The translations under genes and the position numbers were made by a program. The notes under the pieces were generated by a model. The model had not been told where the DNA came from. It made no database searches and worked only from the letters and a program-made list of their open reading frames with translations. Of a stretch of 45,081 nucleotides of DNA, positions 25,264 through 33,099 are shown piece by piece; position 1 is the first letter of the stretch; every line of letters starts with the position of its first letter. The DNA lies in assembly GCA_003221615.1 (NCBI GenBank), contig QHSQ01000106.1, forward strand, positions 1 through 45,081. The letters run 5' to 3'. This DNA comes from Candidatus Rokuibacteriota bacterium (GTDB taxonomy: Bacteria > Methylomirabilota > Methylomirabilia > Rokubacteriales > CSP1-6).

Positions 25264-25524
25264 TTATCGGGCAGCCCCCAGGTAAATCGACATGAACCGC
25301 TCGCGCTCCGACTCCAGGGTCTTTCGTCGGTCACGTTCGAGGGTGGTCTTGATCTGGCGATTCGAACGAGCCAGACACGCCTCGTAATAGCGTCTCAGTC
25401 CTTCGGTGCCACCGGTTGCCAGCGCGCTCTCCGCTTGCTCCTTGAGCTCCCAACCCGGGATCAGATCCTTACCGCCTTCGTAAATCTCCATGACAACCGC
25501 CAGCATCGCCGCTCCTCGGTCCAT
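25264..25524 (-). CDS. Small helical hypothetical protein
   Basis: 86 residues. AGGAGG at 6-nt spacing before the ATG at 25524 is a strong ribosome site and fixes the start. No signal peptide. Highly charged, probably all-helical, with KTTLERDRRKTLESERERFM near the C-terminus. No family recognised. Confidence 0.65.
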   Translation of the reverse strand: MDRGAAMLAVVMEIYEGGKDLIPGWELKEQAESALATGGTEGLRRYYEACLARSNRQIKTTLERDRRKTLESERERFMSIYLGAAR

Positions 25525-25650
25525 TTCCGCCTCCTGATTTCCTCGAGCCGGGCCAGACATCACATGGGAAGCAGGAACGTCCCGGGCAGCACTCGGTGAA
25601 ACGCGAACGCCGGCCCAAGCGCTCGACACCGCGCATCGAGACTTCCGTCG

Positions 25651-25797
25651 TCAGCCGGTGTCGAGGCGCGGAGTGAGTCCGCCGGCTGGTGGCGCGGACC
25701 TCTCACCCCGAGCCTTTTTCAGCTCGGCCAGGCGCCGCCGCCTGGCCAGCCGGCGGAGTCGTGCAACGGCTCGATTGGTTTTCGAGTGCGTCGCCAT
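25651..25797 (-). CDS. Possible tiny basic protein
   Basis: 48 codons, 5 nt after the stop of the membrane-anchored protein gene on the same strand. Strongly basic ([20 protein letters not shown]) with a Pro/Gly tail. The ribosome site is weak (TAGG). It could be a nucleic-acid-binding peptide or chance; operon-like spacing is the main support. Confidence 0.35.
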   Translation of the reverse strand: MATHSKTNRAVARLRRLARRRRLAELKKARGERSAPPAGGLTPRLDTG

Positions 25798-25802
25798 GAG
25801 GC

Positions 25803-26159
25803 CTACGTCTTGGTCTTCGCGAGCTCCTCGGCGCATGCGGTCGCAAGTCCCGAGTTCGCCTGCTTGTCCCCCCGCGGAGTGGCCCAGCCGCCGGCTTCGA
25901 TGAATTCCCGCTGTTTCCACGACTCGATCTTCTGAAACTCGGCGAGCTTTGCGGCCGCGCCCGGCTGCTGCATGAATCCCGTGACGCAGGACGGGGTCAG
26001 CGCGATCACCACCGCTGTGGTGGTTCGTTCACTCGCCATCCGCTCGGCGGTGCTGCCGAGGGTCCAGCCCAACCAGGAAAAGCCGATGATCATGGTCGCA
26101 ACAGCGCCGACCACCACACCCCACGCGGCGGGTTTGAACCACGGAAGTTGTAGTTGCAT
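25803..26159 (-). CDS. Membrane-anchored conserved hypothetical protein
   Basis: 118 residues, one membrane helix near the N-terminus (AAWGVVVGAVATMIIGFSWL, ~11-31) followed by a periplasmic domain. I recall similar proteins, common in rhizobia and their relatives, with the same order: FSW.GW..G.TA..MA, a TAVV.AL.P.CV block, then ESWKQREF...GGWAT and a conserved Cys in the C-terminal ATACAEELAK. The two Cys (in TPSCVTGF and TACAEE) could form a disulfide. Function unknown. GAGGTG eight nt before the ATG. Confidence 0.75.
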   Translation of the reverse strand: MQLQLPWFKPAAWGVVVGAVATMIIGFSWLGWTLGSTAERMASERTTTAVVIALTPSCVTGFMQQPGAAAKLAEFQKIESWKQREFIEAGGWATPRGDKQANSGLATACAEELAKTKT

Positions 26160-26335
26160 GTGGCACCTCTTCGGTTGTCGAAGTGAGAAGGGTACGTACC
26201 GCTCGGTTGCCCGGACCAGCGGAAGCCATCCGTGGCCGGGCTGTGTCTCATGAACACACGCTGACACCTGTCGCCCCCACAGAATCGCTGTGAAGGATCG
26301 GGGAGCTCTGCGCCACAAGTCTCACATCTCGCCAT
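26090..26335 (-). CDS. Possible zinc-ribbon protein overlapping the next gene
   Basis: An 81-codon frame 21 nt downstream of the RRM gene. Its first 30 residues hold a convincing zinc ribbon (ARCETCGAELPDPSQRFCGG then DRCQR). The frame overlaps the first ~70 nt of the membrane-anchored gene in another frame, and its C-terminal third is probably not selected. The ribosome site is poor (GAGGCC too close). It is either a true small gene with an overlapping end or a remnant. Confidence 0.4.
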   Translation of the reverse strand: MARCETCGAELPDPSQRFCGGDRCQRVFMRHSPATDGFRWSGQPSGTYPSHFDNRRGATCNYNFRGSNPPRGVWWSALLRP

Positions 26336-26356
26336 GGCCTCGCCGGGGCAGGCCGC

Positions 26357-26671
26357 CTACCAGCGCCCTCCGCGTGAGTTTCCGCCGAAGCCCCGCGAAG
26401 CTCCGCCCCCGGCGCTACGACTGCCGCCGGCGGAGGCCTTCTCCACCCGGAGCTGCCGGCCGTCGAGGTCCTTGCCGTTGAACTGCGCGATCGCCTGATC
26501 GGCCTCTTCCGAGGTCGCCATCTCGACGAACCCGAAGCCGCGCGAGCGACCGGTGTCACGATCGGTCACGACGGCAGCCGATTCGACCTGGCCGGCGGCC
26601 GTGAACACCTCTCGAAGCCGCTCTGTCGATGTGGAGAACGCGAGACCACCGATGAAGAGTTTTTGCGCCAT
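26357..26671 (-). CDS. Glycine-rich RNA-binding protein (single RRM)
   Basis: 104 residues: one RNA-recognition motif (1-78) plus a Gly/Ser/Arg tail. RNP2 is LFIGGL (5-10) and RNP1 is RGFGFVEM (44-51), with the aromatic residues that stack on RNA bases intact. The tail (SRSAGGGASRGFGGNSRGGR) is RGG-like. In bacteria such proteins are often cold-inducible RNA chaperones. AAGGAG about 8 nt before the ATG at 26671 fixes the start. Confidence 0.93.
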   Translation of the reverse strand: MAQKLFIGGLAFSTSTERLREVFTAAGQVESAAVVTDRDTGRSRGFGFVEMATSEEADQAIAQFNGKDLDGRQLRVEKASAGGSRSAGGGASRGFGGNSRGGRW

Positions 26672-26799
26672 GGGGGCCGCTCCTTTGCTGTTTCCACGCT
26701 GTGAGTTCACGCGCGCTCCAGAACGACGTGGATCCACGCTGGAGTCACGACCCGACGATGCACGGTCATCCCGGGGAAGGGGACCGCGTCAGGTTCACG

Positions 26800-26850
26800 A
26801 ATAGTATCATGAGTGAGTTATATAAAAGATAAATAGTATACAATCATGAC
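26800..26850. repeat. AT-rich patch with imperfect direct repeat
   Basis: A roughly 45-bp block, mostly A and T, in otherwise GC-rich DNA. AATAGTAT-CATGAG (26800-26813) recurs as AATAGTATACAATCATGAC (26832-26850), the second running into the start codon at 26846. GTTATATAAAAG lies between. It may be promoter/operator DNA for the downstream gene, or a junction of transferred DNA. Confidence 0.6.
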
Positions 26851-27448
26851 TGGAGAGCCAACCCGACGAGTGAGCCAGAATTTCAACGCGGTCGACAGCG
26901 CCCTGGACAGCATCCGGGGTTTTTCGGACGAAGAGCGAGAGACGGTTGTCGAGTTCCTCAAGGTCGGTCGCGCCCGCGTGGTGGCCGGCGGCGAGGGGAC
27001 GACGGCCGTGACCGTCCTCGGGGATCGCGGCTTCACGTGGCCCGAGTTCGATCGCTGGCAGCGAATCTTCGCCGCGAGCGGCACGTTCCCCGCCCGGTGG
27101 AAGGGCTTGCACGACGTCCCATCGTCCTGGACGTCGGCGGCCGCGACCACGGCCTATCGGTTGCGGAAACTGGATCTCCTTCTCGAATGGCTCGACACGC
27201 TTCGCCGCGGGGCCACGGCGCTTCAGCACTACACGAGGCAGGGGATCCGGGCTCGGATCGTGCAACAAGGAGACGGGCTGCGATGCGCGGTGTGTGAGTC
27301 GTTCAACGGCCGTGAGGTGAGCCAGGGGAGCGACTTCAAACCGCCGATTCACCCCGGCTGCCGCTGCGTGCTCCTGGCCATGACCGAGGCCACACTCGAC
27401 GAGCCGATCGAGCCGCGCACTCGACATCGCGTGCGCTCGACCCTCTGA
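26846..27448 (+). CDS. Protein with MuF-like (phage minor head) zinc motif
   Basis: 200 residues. The C-terminal third carries CAVC (Cys147, Cys150), then IHPGCRC (His169, Cys172, Cys174), the knuckle typical of the phage Mu F / SPP1 gp7 head-morphogenesis domain (C-x2-C...HPxCRC). The N-terminal 140 residues are helical and do not look like a phage head protein. No capsid, portal or tail genes are near. It may be a domesticated or truncated minor head protein, or a MuF-type effector piece. No ribosome site precedes the ATG; the AT-rich patch ends at the start. Confidence 0.7.
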   Translation: MTGEPTRRVSQNFNAVDSALDSIRGFSDEERETVVEFLKVGRARVVAGGEGTTAVTVLGDRGFTWPEFDRWQRIFAASGTFPARWKGLHDVPSSWTSAAATTAYRLRKLDLLLEWLDTLRRGATALQHYTRQGIRARIVQQGDGLRCAVCESFNGREVSQGSDFKPPIHPGCRCVLLAMTEATLDEPIEPRTRHRVRSTL

Positions 27449-27464
27449 GCGCTCGGCCGATCGC

Positions 27465-27809
27465 TCAGAAGCCCTTCCGCCGCATGCAACTGCGGTACGC
27501 GGCCTGATAGGCGGCGTTCTTCGCTCCCTCCGCGCTCATTCCGTGGATTTGTGGATCCGTCGACTCGACGCGCGTGCCCCTGTCATCTCCTGGACTCGAC
27601 GTGGTGGCGTCACCGCGTACGGTGCCCGCGCGGGCATGGTCGCCGGTGGTCGGTGAGGCGCTTCCGGCCTTGACCGCCTTCGGCGCCTCCGCATTGCACG
27701 CGGCGAAATCGGCGGGGGTGGGCACCTGGCCCTCGGCCCTCCCCGTGGCGGTCAGCGAGACGACAACGATCAGCGCGAGAGCATTCGCAATGCGGTGCTG
27801 CCTGGCCAT
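27465..27809 (-). CDS. Secreted hypothetical protein
   Basis: 114 residues. AAGGAG before the ATG at 27809 sets the start. Signal peptide ~8-25 (cleavage near GRAEGQ), then a low-complexity Thr/Gly/Asp linker and a C-terminal segment with two Cys regions (FAACNAEA and YRSCMRRKGF) that could form a disulfide. No family recognised. Converges with the MuF-like gene, 17 nt apart. Confidence 0.7.
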   Translation of the reverse strand: MARQHRIANALALIVVVSLTATGRAEGQVPTPADFAACNAEAPKAVKAGSASPTTGDHARAGTVRGDATTSSPGDDRGTRVESTDPQIHGMSAEGAKNAAYQAAYRSCMRRKGF

Positions 27810-27837
27810 CCGGACTCCTTTCGACGGCTCGTGTCGC

Positions 27838-28125
27838 TTATTCCCAGCTCGTCGGCGCCTCTCGATCACAACGAATGGCGTAGGCGCGCGCGATGACGTT
27901 CTCGTCGTCGTACTCGACGACAAGCTCGAGATATGAACCCAGGTCTGGCGCCGAGCGCCGGATGCGGAGCCGTGCGCCCGAGGGCTCGGGTCCGATGGCC
28001 CGTCGCAAGAGGGCCTCGTAACGCCGGCACTCCTCGAACGCACGCTCCGCGTAGCCGGTCTCCCCGAGTCGGGCATACGACTCGCGAGCCGGAACCGCCC
28101 CCAGGGAGATGACGCACTCGGTCAT
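27838..28125 (-). CDS. Small hypothetical protein
   Basis: 95 residues, soluble: helical first half (GYAERAFEECRRYEALLRR), then beta strands (ARLRIRRSA, SYLELVVEYDD, VIARAYAIRC). ATG at 28125 behind GGGAAGAA. 28 nt upstream of the secreted hypothetical gene on the same strand, possibly one operon. No family recognised. Confidence 0.6.
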   Translation of the reverse strand: MTECVISLGAVPARESYARLGETGYAERAFEECRRYEALLRRAIGPEPSGARLRIRRSAPDLGSYLELVVEYDDENVIARAYAIRCDREAPTSWE

Positions 28126-28221
28126 TGTTCGATTATTCTTCCCTTCCCCCGAGCCGGACGCCCGTCGTGGTGCCGAGGGCGCCGAGCCGCCCGAGCGCGG
28201 CCCGTGAGATCACCGACCGCT

Positions 28222-28255
28222 TCTACAGTATAACTTATATAATAGATTAAACTGC
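28222..28255. repeat. Second AT-rich patch
   Basis: TCTACAGTATAACTTATATAATAG... is a second short AT-rich island sharing TTATATAA and AGTATA elements with the patch at 26800-26850. It lies upstream of the small RHH-like gene and contains several possible -10 boxes (TATAAT at 28237-28242). Confidence 0.5.
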
Positions 28256-28296
28256 CAGACAAGAACACCGAGGCGCCGGGCGCCGAGGAGACGGAG

Positions 28297-28599
28297 GTGG
28301 GCGTGCTCGAAGACAGGACGACGGTTCTTCTCATTCTCTCCAGGGATATCCTGGACCGTGCGCGTGTCGTGGCGGCGAAGGCGACGATCAACCACAAGCT
28401 CCCGGTGAGCCTCCAGATCGTTCTCCGGGCCCTCATCGAGGAGGGGCTGAGGCGCAGCGGCGATCCGGCCTTCGTCGCCAACGTCGAGCGCCAGGCGAGG
28501 GCGGTGCGCCAGCAGCGGAGCATGGCCCGTCGGAAGAGGGCCGAGGCGGGAAATGCGCGAAGCCAGAGCGGCCGGCCGCCCGCGCGCCGCCGGATGTGA
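28297..28599 (+). CDS. Ribbon-helix-helix-like small protein
   Basis: 100 residues. A short strand (TTVLLILSRDILDRARVVAA) followed by helices (PVSLQIVLRALIEEGLRR) suggests a ribbon-helix-helix/CopG-type DNA-binding domain, as in antitoxins; the C-terminal 35 residues are an Arg-rich, probably disordered tail. Start GTG at 28297 or 28303; GGAGG is just upstream. No toxin gene is adjacent on the same strand, so an orphan regulator is more likely. Confidence 0.5.
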   Translation: MGVLEDRTTVLLILSRDILDRARVVAAKATINHKLPVSLQIVLRALIEEGLRRSGDPAFVANVERQARAVRQQRSMARRKRAEAGNARSQSGRPPARRRM

Positions 28600-28685
28600 T
28601 CGCCCGGGCGGCACGACCCTGCGGCCGGCAGAGATCGAGGACGAATTTGTGGACGGCACGCGGCCGGGTGCGTTAAGTACGAAGC

Positions 28686-29495
28686 GTGAAGACGTCACCG
28701 CTGGCGGTGCTCTGCCTGGTCCTGGTCCTGACCGCGCCCGGCTCCGCACAGACCGCCGATTCGATCTCGCTCGAGGCGTTGACGTGGACCGAGCTTCGAG
28801 CCCTCGTACGAGGCGGAAAGACGACGGTGCTCCTGCCCATCGGCGGCACCGAGCAGAACGGCCCTCACATGGCGCTGGGCAAGCACAACGTGCGGGTCAG
28901 GGTCCTCGCCGAGCGGATCGCGCAGGCCCTCGGCAATGCGCTCGTCGCCCCGGTGCTGGCCTATGTTCCCGAGGGCACCGTGGAGCCGCCGACCGGCCAC
29001 ATGCGCTTTCCGGGGACGATCACGGTGCGCGAAGAGACCTTTCGCCAGACGCTGGATTCGGCCGCGCGCAGCTTCCGCGCGCACGGCTTCCGTGACATCG
29101 TCTTCCTGGGTGACCACGGCTCGACTCAGGCCGGTGAGCGGGCCGTCGCCGCTCGCCTGAACCGCGAGTGGACCAGCTCTCCCGTCCGGGTGCATGCGGT
29201 CGAGGAGTACTACCGGACGGCGACGGCTGGGTTCGAGGCGTTGCTGAAAACGCGCGGGTACCGGGCGGAGGAGATCGGTCAGCACGCGGGACTCGCCGAC
29301 ACGTCGCTCACGCTCGCGCTCGAGCCGCGCCTGGTGCGCGGCACAGTCCCCGAGCCGCCGGCGCCCGGCGAGCCCAGCGGCGTCGATGGCGATCCCCGGC
29401 GCGCCAGCGCCGAGCTCGGCCGGCTCGGCGTCGAGCTGATCGTCACCCAATCGGTCACCGCCATTCGCAAATCAATCGATGCTTCGAAGAGGTGA
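28686..29495 (+). CDS. Secreted creatininase-family amidohydrolase
   Basis: 269 residues. Signal peptide ~5-22 (cleavage near GSAQ). The creatininase fold is shown by LPIGGTEQNGPHMALGKHN (Glu56, His61), PEGTVEPPTGHMRFPGTI, FLGDHGSTQ and QHAGLADTS. In classic creatininases the first block ends in an Asp-containing motif; here His-Asn occupies that place. Such secreted members form a subgroup of unknown substrate. GTG start at 28686. Followed after 3 nt by the beta-propeller gene, so probably one transcript. Confidence 0.85.
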   Translation: MKTSPLAVLCLVLVLTAPGSAQTADSISLEALTWTELRALVRGGKTTVLLPIGGTEQNGPHMALGKHNVRVRVLAERIAQALGNALVAPVLAYVPEGTVEPPTGHMRFPGTITVREETFRQTLDSAARSFRAHGFRDIVFLGDHGSTQAGERAVAARLNREWTSSPVRVHAVEEYYRTATAGFEALLKTRGYRAEEIGQHAGLADTSLTLALEPRLVRGTVPEPPAPGEPSGVDGDPRRASAELGRLGVELIVTQSVTAIRKSIDASKR

Positions 29496-29498
29496 TAC

Positions 29499-30647
29499 GT
29501 GCCCATGACTTGTCTCACGACGCTCGTGTTTGCATTGGCCTTCAGCGCGGCCGCGGCCGGGACCGCGGTGGCCATCGAGACGGTGCCCGGCATGCCGCCG
29601 GTGGTCGACCCGGCCAATCTCTACAGCGAGACGACGGCCGACAAGCTGAGCCCGGCGGTCGCCCAGGCGCTGCCGCGCGTATACGTGCCGAATCTCAAGT
29701 CCAATGACGTGACCGTGATCGATCCGGCGACGCTCAAGGTCGTCGACCGGTTCCCCGTTGGCGTGAACCCACAGCACGTCGTCCCCTCCTGGGATCTCAC
29801 GACCCTGTGGGTGACCAACAATGCCGAGCACCGCACCGACGGAACCCTGACGCCGATCGACCCCATCACGGGCAAGCCGGGCCGGCCCGTTGCCGTGGAC
29901 GACCCGTACAACATGTACTTCACACCGGACGGGCGCTCGGCCATCGTCGTGGCCGAGGCGCTCAAGCGGCTCGACTTCCGTGACCCGAAGACGATGGCGC
30001 TGCAGGGGTCGCTCGCGGCTCCCGACTGCGCCGGCATCAACCACGGCGATTTCTCGATCGACGGCCGATACCTGATCATGACGTGTGAGTACAAGGGGCG
30101 GCTGGTGAAGATCGACTGGATCAATCGCAAGGTGCTCGGCTACCTCAAGCTGTCGGGCGGTGGCATTCCCCAGGACATCCGGATCAGCCCGGACGGCAAG
30201 GTGTTCTACGTGGCCGAGCTGCGCCGCGGCGGCGTCTACGTGATCGACGGCGACGCGTTCAAGGAGGCTGGCTTCATCAAGACCGGCGTTGGCACCCACG
30301 GACTGTATCCTAGCCGGGATGGGACCCAGCTCTACGTCGCCAACCGGGGTTCGTCGCAGATCGGCGGCAAGGCGCGCGGTCCGGGTAGCGTCGCGGTCAT
30401 CGACTTCGCGACTCGCCGCGTGGTGAAGACGTGGCCCATCCCGCGCGGCGGCAGCCCCGACATGGGGAACGTGAGCGCCGACGGGAAACGCCTGTGGCTC
30501 TCGGGCCGCTATGACGACGTCGTGTACGTCTTCGATACTACGACGGGCGAGGTCGTCACGATCGCCGTCGGCAAGGAGCCGCACGGCCTCGCGGTCTGGC
30601 CACAGCCCGGCCGCTACTCGCTCGGCCACACCGGCAACATGCGCTGA
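29499..30647 (+). CDS. Secreted YVTN/cytochrome-D1-like beta-propeller protein
   Basis: 382 residues. Signal peptide ~1-25 (AVAIET). Repeated blades carry V.V.NL.SNDVTVIDPATLK, VFYVAELRRGGVYVIDG and LYVANRGSSQIGG, typical of YVTN-family propellers. No CxxCH heme site is seen, so it is not a cytochrome. GTG start at 29499 (6 nt after AAGAGG); an ATG two codons later is possible. Cotranscribed with the secreted creatininase-family gene, suggesting a joint periplasmic role. Confidence 0.87.
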   Translation: MPMTCLTTLVFALAFSAAAAGTAVAIETVPGMPPVVDPANLYSETTADKLSPAVAQALPRVYVPNLKSNDVTVIDPATLKVVDRFPVGVNPQHVVPSWDLTTLWVTNNAEHRTDGTLTPIDPITGKPGRPVAVDDPYNMYFTPDGRSAIVVAEALKRLDFRDPKTMALQGSLAAPDCAGINHGDFSIDGRYLIMTCEYKGRLVKIDWINRKVLGYLKLSGGGIPQDIRISPDGKVFYVAELRRGGVYVIDGDAFKEAGFIKTGVGTHGLYPSRDGTQLYVANRGSSQIGGKARGPGSVAVIDFATRRVVKTWPIPRGGSPDMGNVSADGKRLWLSGRYDDVVYVFDTTTGEVVTIAVGKEPHGLAVWPQPGRYSLGHTGNMR

Positions 30648-30649
30648 GG

Positions 30650-31654
30650 TCAGGGTTGCGGGGCCGACCGCCTGGCTGTTCCGGGCGTCCGCCCGAGCGT
30701 CCGCTTAAAGGCCTTCGCGAAGGCCGCCTCGGACGTGTAACCGACCATCCCCGCGACGTCGGCCACGCCCGCGCGTGACTCGCGCAGGAGCCTGGCGGCG
30801 TGGAGCATTCGCCACCGTGTGAGGTAGGCCATGGGCGAGGCGCCGACCAGCGTGCGGAAGCGCAACGCCAGCACCGTGCGAGAGGTGCCAATCTCCCGGG
30901 CTAGCAAGGTCAGCGTCCACGGCTTGGCATAGTGCTCATGCATCAGCGCCAACGCTCTCGCCACGCGTCCGTCGCTCAGCCCTTTCAGCCATCCCGCATG
31001 AATGGGCGCGCCCGTGCTCAGAACGGCGCGGACCGCCTGGATGAAAAGGATGTCAGCGAACCGGTTGAGCACCGAACGTGAGCCGTGCACGCGCGAGCTC
31101 ATCTCCACCACGATGAAGCGCAGCGTCGGCTCGAGCCAGCTCGCGACATCGCGATCATCGGCTCGGAGATGGACGACGGCCGGCAGCGCCGATAGCAACG
31201 GCGTCGCTTCGAGCTCCTGGGACAGGAAGAAGCCGCCGACGATCGTCGAGGTCGGGCCCTTGCCGCCATCGCAATGAACGAACCCGCGCTCGTCCATCGG
31301 ATGATCCTTCACGAATCTGCTGAATGGAACGGGGCGCGCTTTCGGGTCGGAGCGAATGACATGAGCATGCGCCCGCGGTAGCAGGGCGAGGTCGCCCGCG
31401 GCCAGCGCACGCGCTCTCGGCTCGCCGTCGACCTCCAGCAGGCAGCCTCCACGGCTCACGACGTAGAACGGCGCACGGCCCTCGGGCCGCACGCTCACTC
31501 CCCACGGCGCGCGGAGCTCGGCGCTGAAATAGAGCGTCCCGGCCAGCCGGACCTGTTCCAGAACGTCCGTGAGTACGTCAAACACGACCGATCCGAACGA
31601 ATGGACATGAAACTCGGCCGATTGGGCATTGAGACGGCTGCATGCCGGAATCAT
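30650..31654 (-). CDS. AraC-family transcriptional regulator (cupin_6 type)
   Basis: 334 residues from the ATG at 31654 (31690 is an alternative). The N-terminal cupin-like sensor (~20-190, LEVDGEPRARALAAGDLALL) is followed by the two AraC helix-turn-helix motifs (~235-334): LTLLAREIGTSRTVLALRFR and VADVAGMVGYTSEAAFAKAF, ending in the family signature (KAFKRTLGRTPG). Divergent, across ~87 bp, from the metallo-beta-lactamase-fold gene, its most likely target. Its 3' end meets the propeller gene 2 nt away. Confidence 0.92.
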   Translation of the reverse strand: MIPACSRLNAQSAEFHVHSFGSVVFDVLTDVLEQVRLAGTLYFSAELRAPWGVSVRPEGRAPFYVVSRGGCLLEVDGEPRARALAAGDLALLPRAHAHVIRSDPKARPVPFSRFVKDHPMDERGFVHCDGGKGPTSTIVGGFFLSQELEATPLLSALPAVVHLRADDRDVASWLEPTLRFIVVEMSSRVHGSRSVLNRFADILFIQAVRAVLSTGAPIHAGWLKGLSDGRVARALALMHEHYAKPWTLTLLAREIGTSRTVLALRFRTLVGASPMAYLTRWRMLHAARLLRESRAGVADVAGMVGYTSEAAFAKAFKRTLGRTPGTARRSAPQP

Positions 31655-31741
31655 ACTGCACCCGAGAGAACTGGCTCGCGCTCCAGACATGGTCGAAGCC
31701 GCCAATGAGAGAGACCCGTCGATGAGAGAGGGGATGCTCAC

Positions 31742-32656
31742 ATGAATCGGCACAACTTGCGTATGCTCGGGCTCCTGGGCGCGACCGTCATGGTCGCGCT
31801 TGCCGTCGTGTGCACAGTCGGCGGCAGCCGCATGGCCCGCGCGGCATCGACGCCGCTCGCGCTCGATATTTACACCGCGGAGGCGCAGGGTATCGGCGTG
31901 ACCTCGACCCTCATCTACGGCGACACCGAGGCGATCCTCGTCGATACGCAGTTCCGGATCAATGATGCGGAAAAGCTGGCCGACCGCATCGCTGCGAGGG
32001 GGCGGCGCCTCAAGGCCATTCTCGTCACGCATCCGCACTTCGATCACTTCTATGGCGCCTCCGTCCTGCTCCGGCGCTTCCCCGGCACGCCCGTCTACGC
32101 GAGCGCGTCGGATATCGAGTACATCAAGGGCGACCTGGCCAATACCATGGCGCAGATCCGGGCGCGCTTCGGCGCGACGACTATTCCCACCGACATCCTG
32201 ATCCCGCAACCCTGGCCGGGCACCCGTTTCACCGTGGACGGCCAGTTCGTGGATGTCATCGCGGGCCTGCAGGGCGACGTGGGGCCGGGGCCGCGCAACA
32301 ATGTCGTCTGGGTTCCTTCGCTCGCCGCCGCGATCGTCGGAGACATCGCGTTCAATCAGGTGCACCTCTCGCTCCGGGCGACCGATGCGCAATCCCGGAA
32401 GGCGTGGCACGAGACACTTCGCCTCGTCCAGGAGCGAAATCCCCGCATCGTCGTGGCCGGGCACAAGAATCGCCCCGAGCTTCCCGACGCTCCGGACGTG
32501 CTCGCCTTCAACAGGGCGTACCTCGTCGAATTCGAGACGGCCCTGGCGGCGTCCCACAACGCGGAGGAGCTCATTGCCGCCATGAAGCAGAAGTTCCCCG
32601 AGGCGGGCCTGGATCGAATCCTCAACTTCACGGCGGCACGATTCTTTCCGAGCTAG
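31742..32656 (+). CDS. Secreted metallo-beta-lactamase-fold hydrolase
   Basis: 304 residues. Signal/anchor ~8-35 (ARAAST). Zinc motif HPHFDH (His97, His99, Asp101, His102) in VTHPHFDHFYG, followed by AIVGDIAFNQ and VVAGHKNRP, giving a complete MBL ligand set. Such exported members include quorum-quenching lactonases and other hydrolases; the substrate is open. Divergent from the AraC regulator and 17 nt before the hotdog-like gene. Confidence 0.9.
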   Translation: MNRHNLRMLGLLGATVMVALAVVCTVGGSRMARAASTPLALDIYTAEAQGIGVTSTLIYGDTEAILVDTQFRINDAEKLADRIAARGRRLKAILVTHPHFDHFYGASVLLRRFPGTPVYASASDIEYIKGDLANTMAQIRARFGATTIPTDILIPQPWPGTRFTVDGQFVDVIAGLQGDVGPGPRNNVVWVPSLAAAIVGDIAFNQVHLSLRATDAQSRKAWHETLRLVQERNPRIVVAGHKNRPELPDAPDVLAFNRAYLVEFETALAASHNAEELIAAMKQKFPEAGLDRILNFTAARFFPS

Positions 32657-32673
32657 CGCAAAGGGGAATGCCC

Positions 32674-33015
32674 ATGGCGCACGACTTTAACGCCGCCCTC
32701 GGTCTTCGTCCTGGGGACGAGCCCGGCTCGCTGATCCTCGATCCGCGCCCGGAGCATGAGATCGCTCCGGACATGATCCATTTCGCCGTCCTCACCGCCC
32801 TGGGGGAGATCTCGGCGGCGAGCGCGGTGGGGGCTTCGGTGGTGCCGGCAACGGTCACCGTGCATCTCCTCTCGCGGGCGCGGCGAGCTCCGCTCGTCGG
32901 CACGGGCCGGGTGTTGCGAAAGGGAAAACGACTGGCCGTTGCAGAGGGCGAGGTCACCCAGGACGGCGAGCTGGTGGCCAAGGTGATCGTCCAGTTCGCG
33001 CTCCTAGGCGTTTGA
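32674..33015 (+). CDS. Hotdog-fold thioesterase-like protein (PaaI type)
   Basis: 113 residues from the ATG at 32674 (AAGGGGA 7 nt upstream; the ATG at 32668 is too close). The order HFAVLTALGEISAASAV, ATVTVHLLSRARRAPLVGTG, VLRKGKRLAVAEGEV and VIVQFALLGV matches the central helix and strands of PaaI-type hotdog thioesterases. Probably hydrolyses an acyl-CoA. Cotranscribed with the MBL-fold gene. Confidence 0.8.
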   Translation: MAHDFNAALGLRPGDEPGSLILDPRPEHEIAPDMIHFAVLTALGEISAASAVGASVVPATVTVHLLSRARRAPLVGTGRVLRKGKRLAVAEGEVTQDGELVAKVIVQFALLGV

Positions 33016-33040
33016 CCGCTCAGCACCCTCTTCATATACT
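33012..33040 (+). promoter_or_regulatory. Sigma70-type promoter for hyuA
   Basis: TTGACC (33012-33017), a 17-nt spacer and TATACT (33035-33040), near-consensus. The -35 box overlaps the stop codon of the hotdog gene, and transcription would start about 50 nt before the hyuA GTG. Confidence 0.7.
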
Positions 33041-33099
33041 CTGGACAAACGCGCGCGCGTCGACGGCCGTGTATCTCGACCAAAGGAACCGAGCCAGCC

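Noticed and set aside
31655..32557. Long frame that would extend the AraC regulator to 635 residues
   Set aside because: The extra part lies antisense to the MBL-fold gene and is Arg/Asp/Gly-rich shadow sequence.
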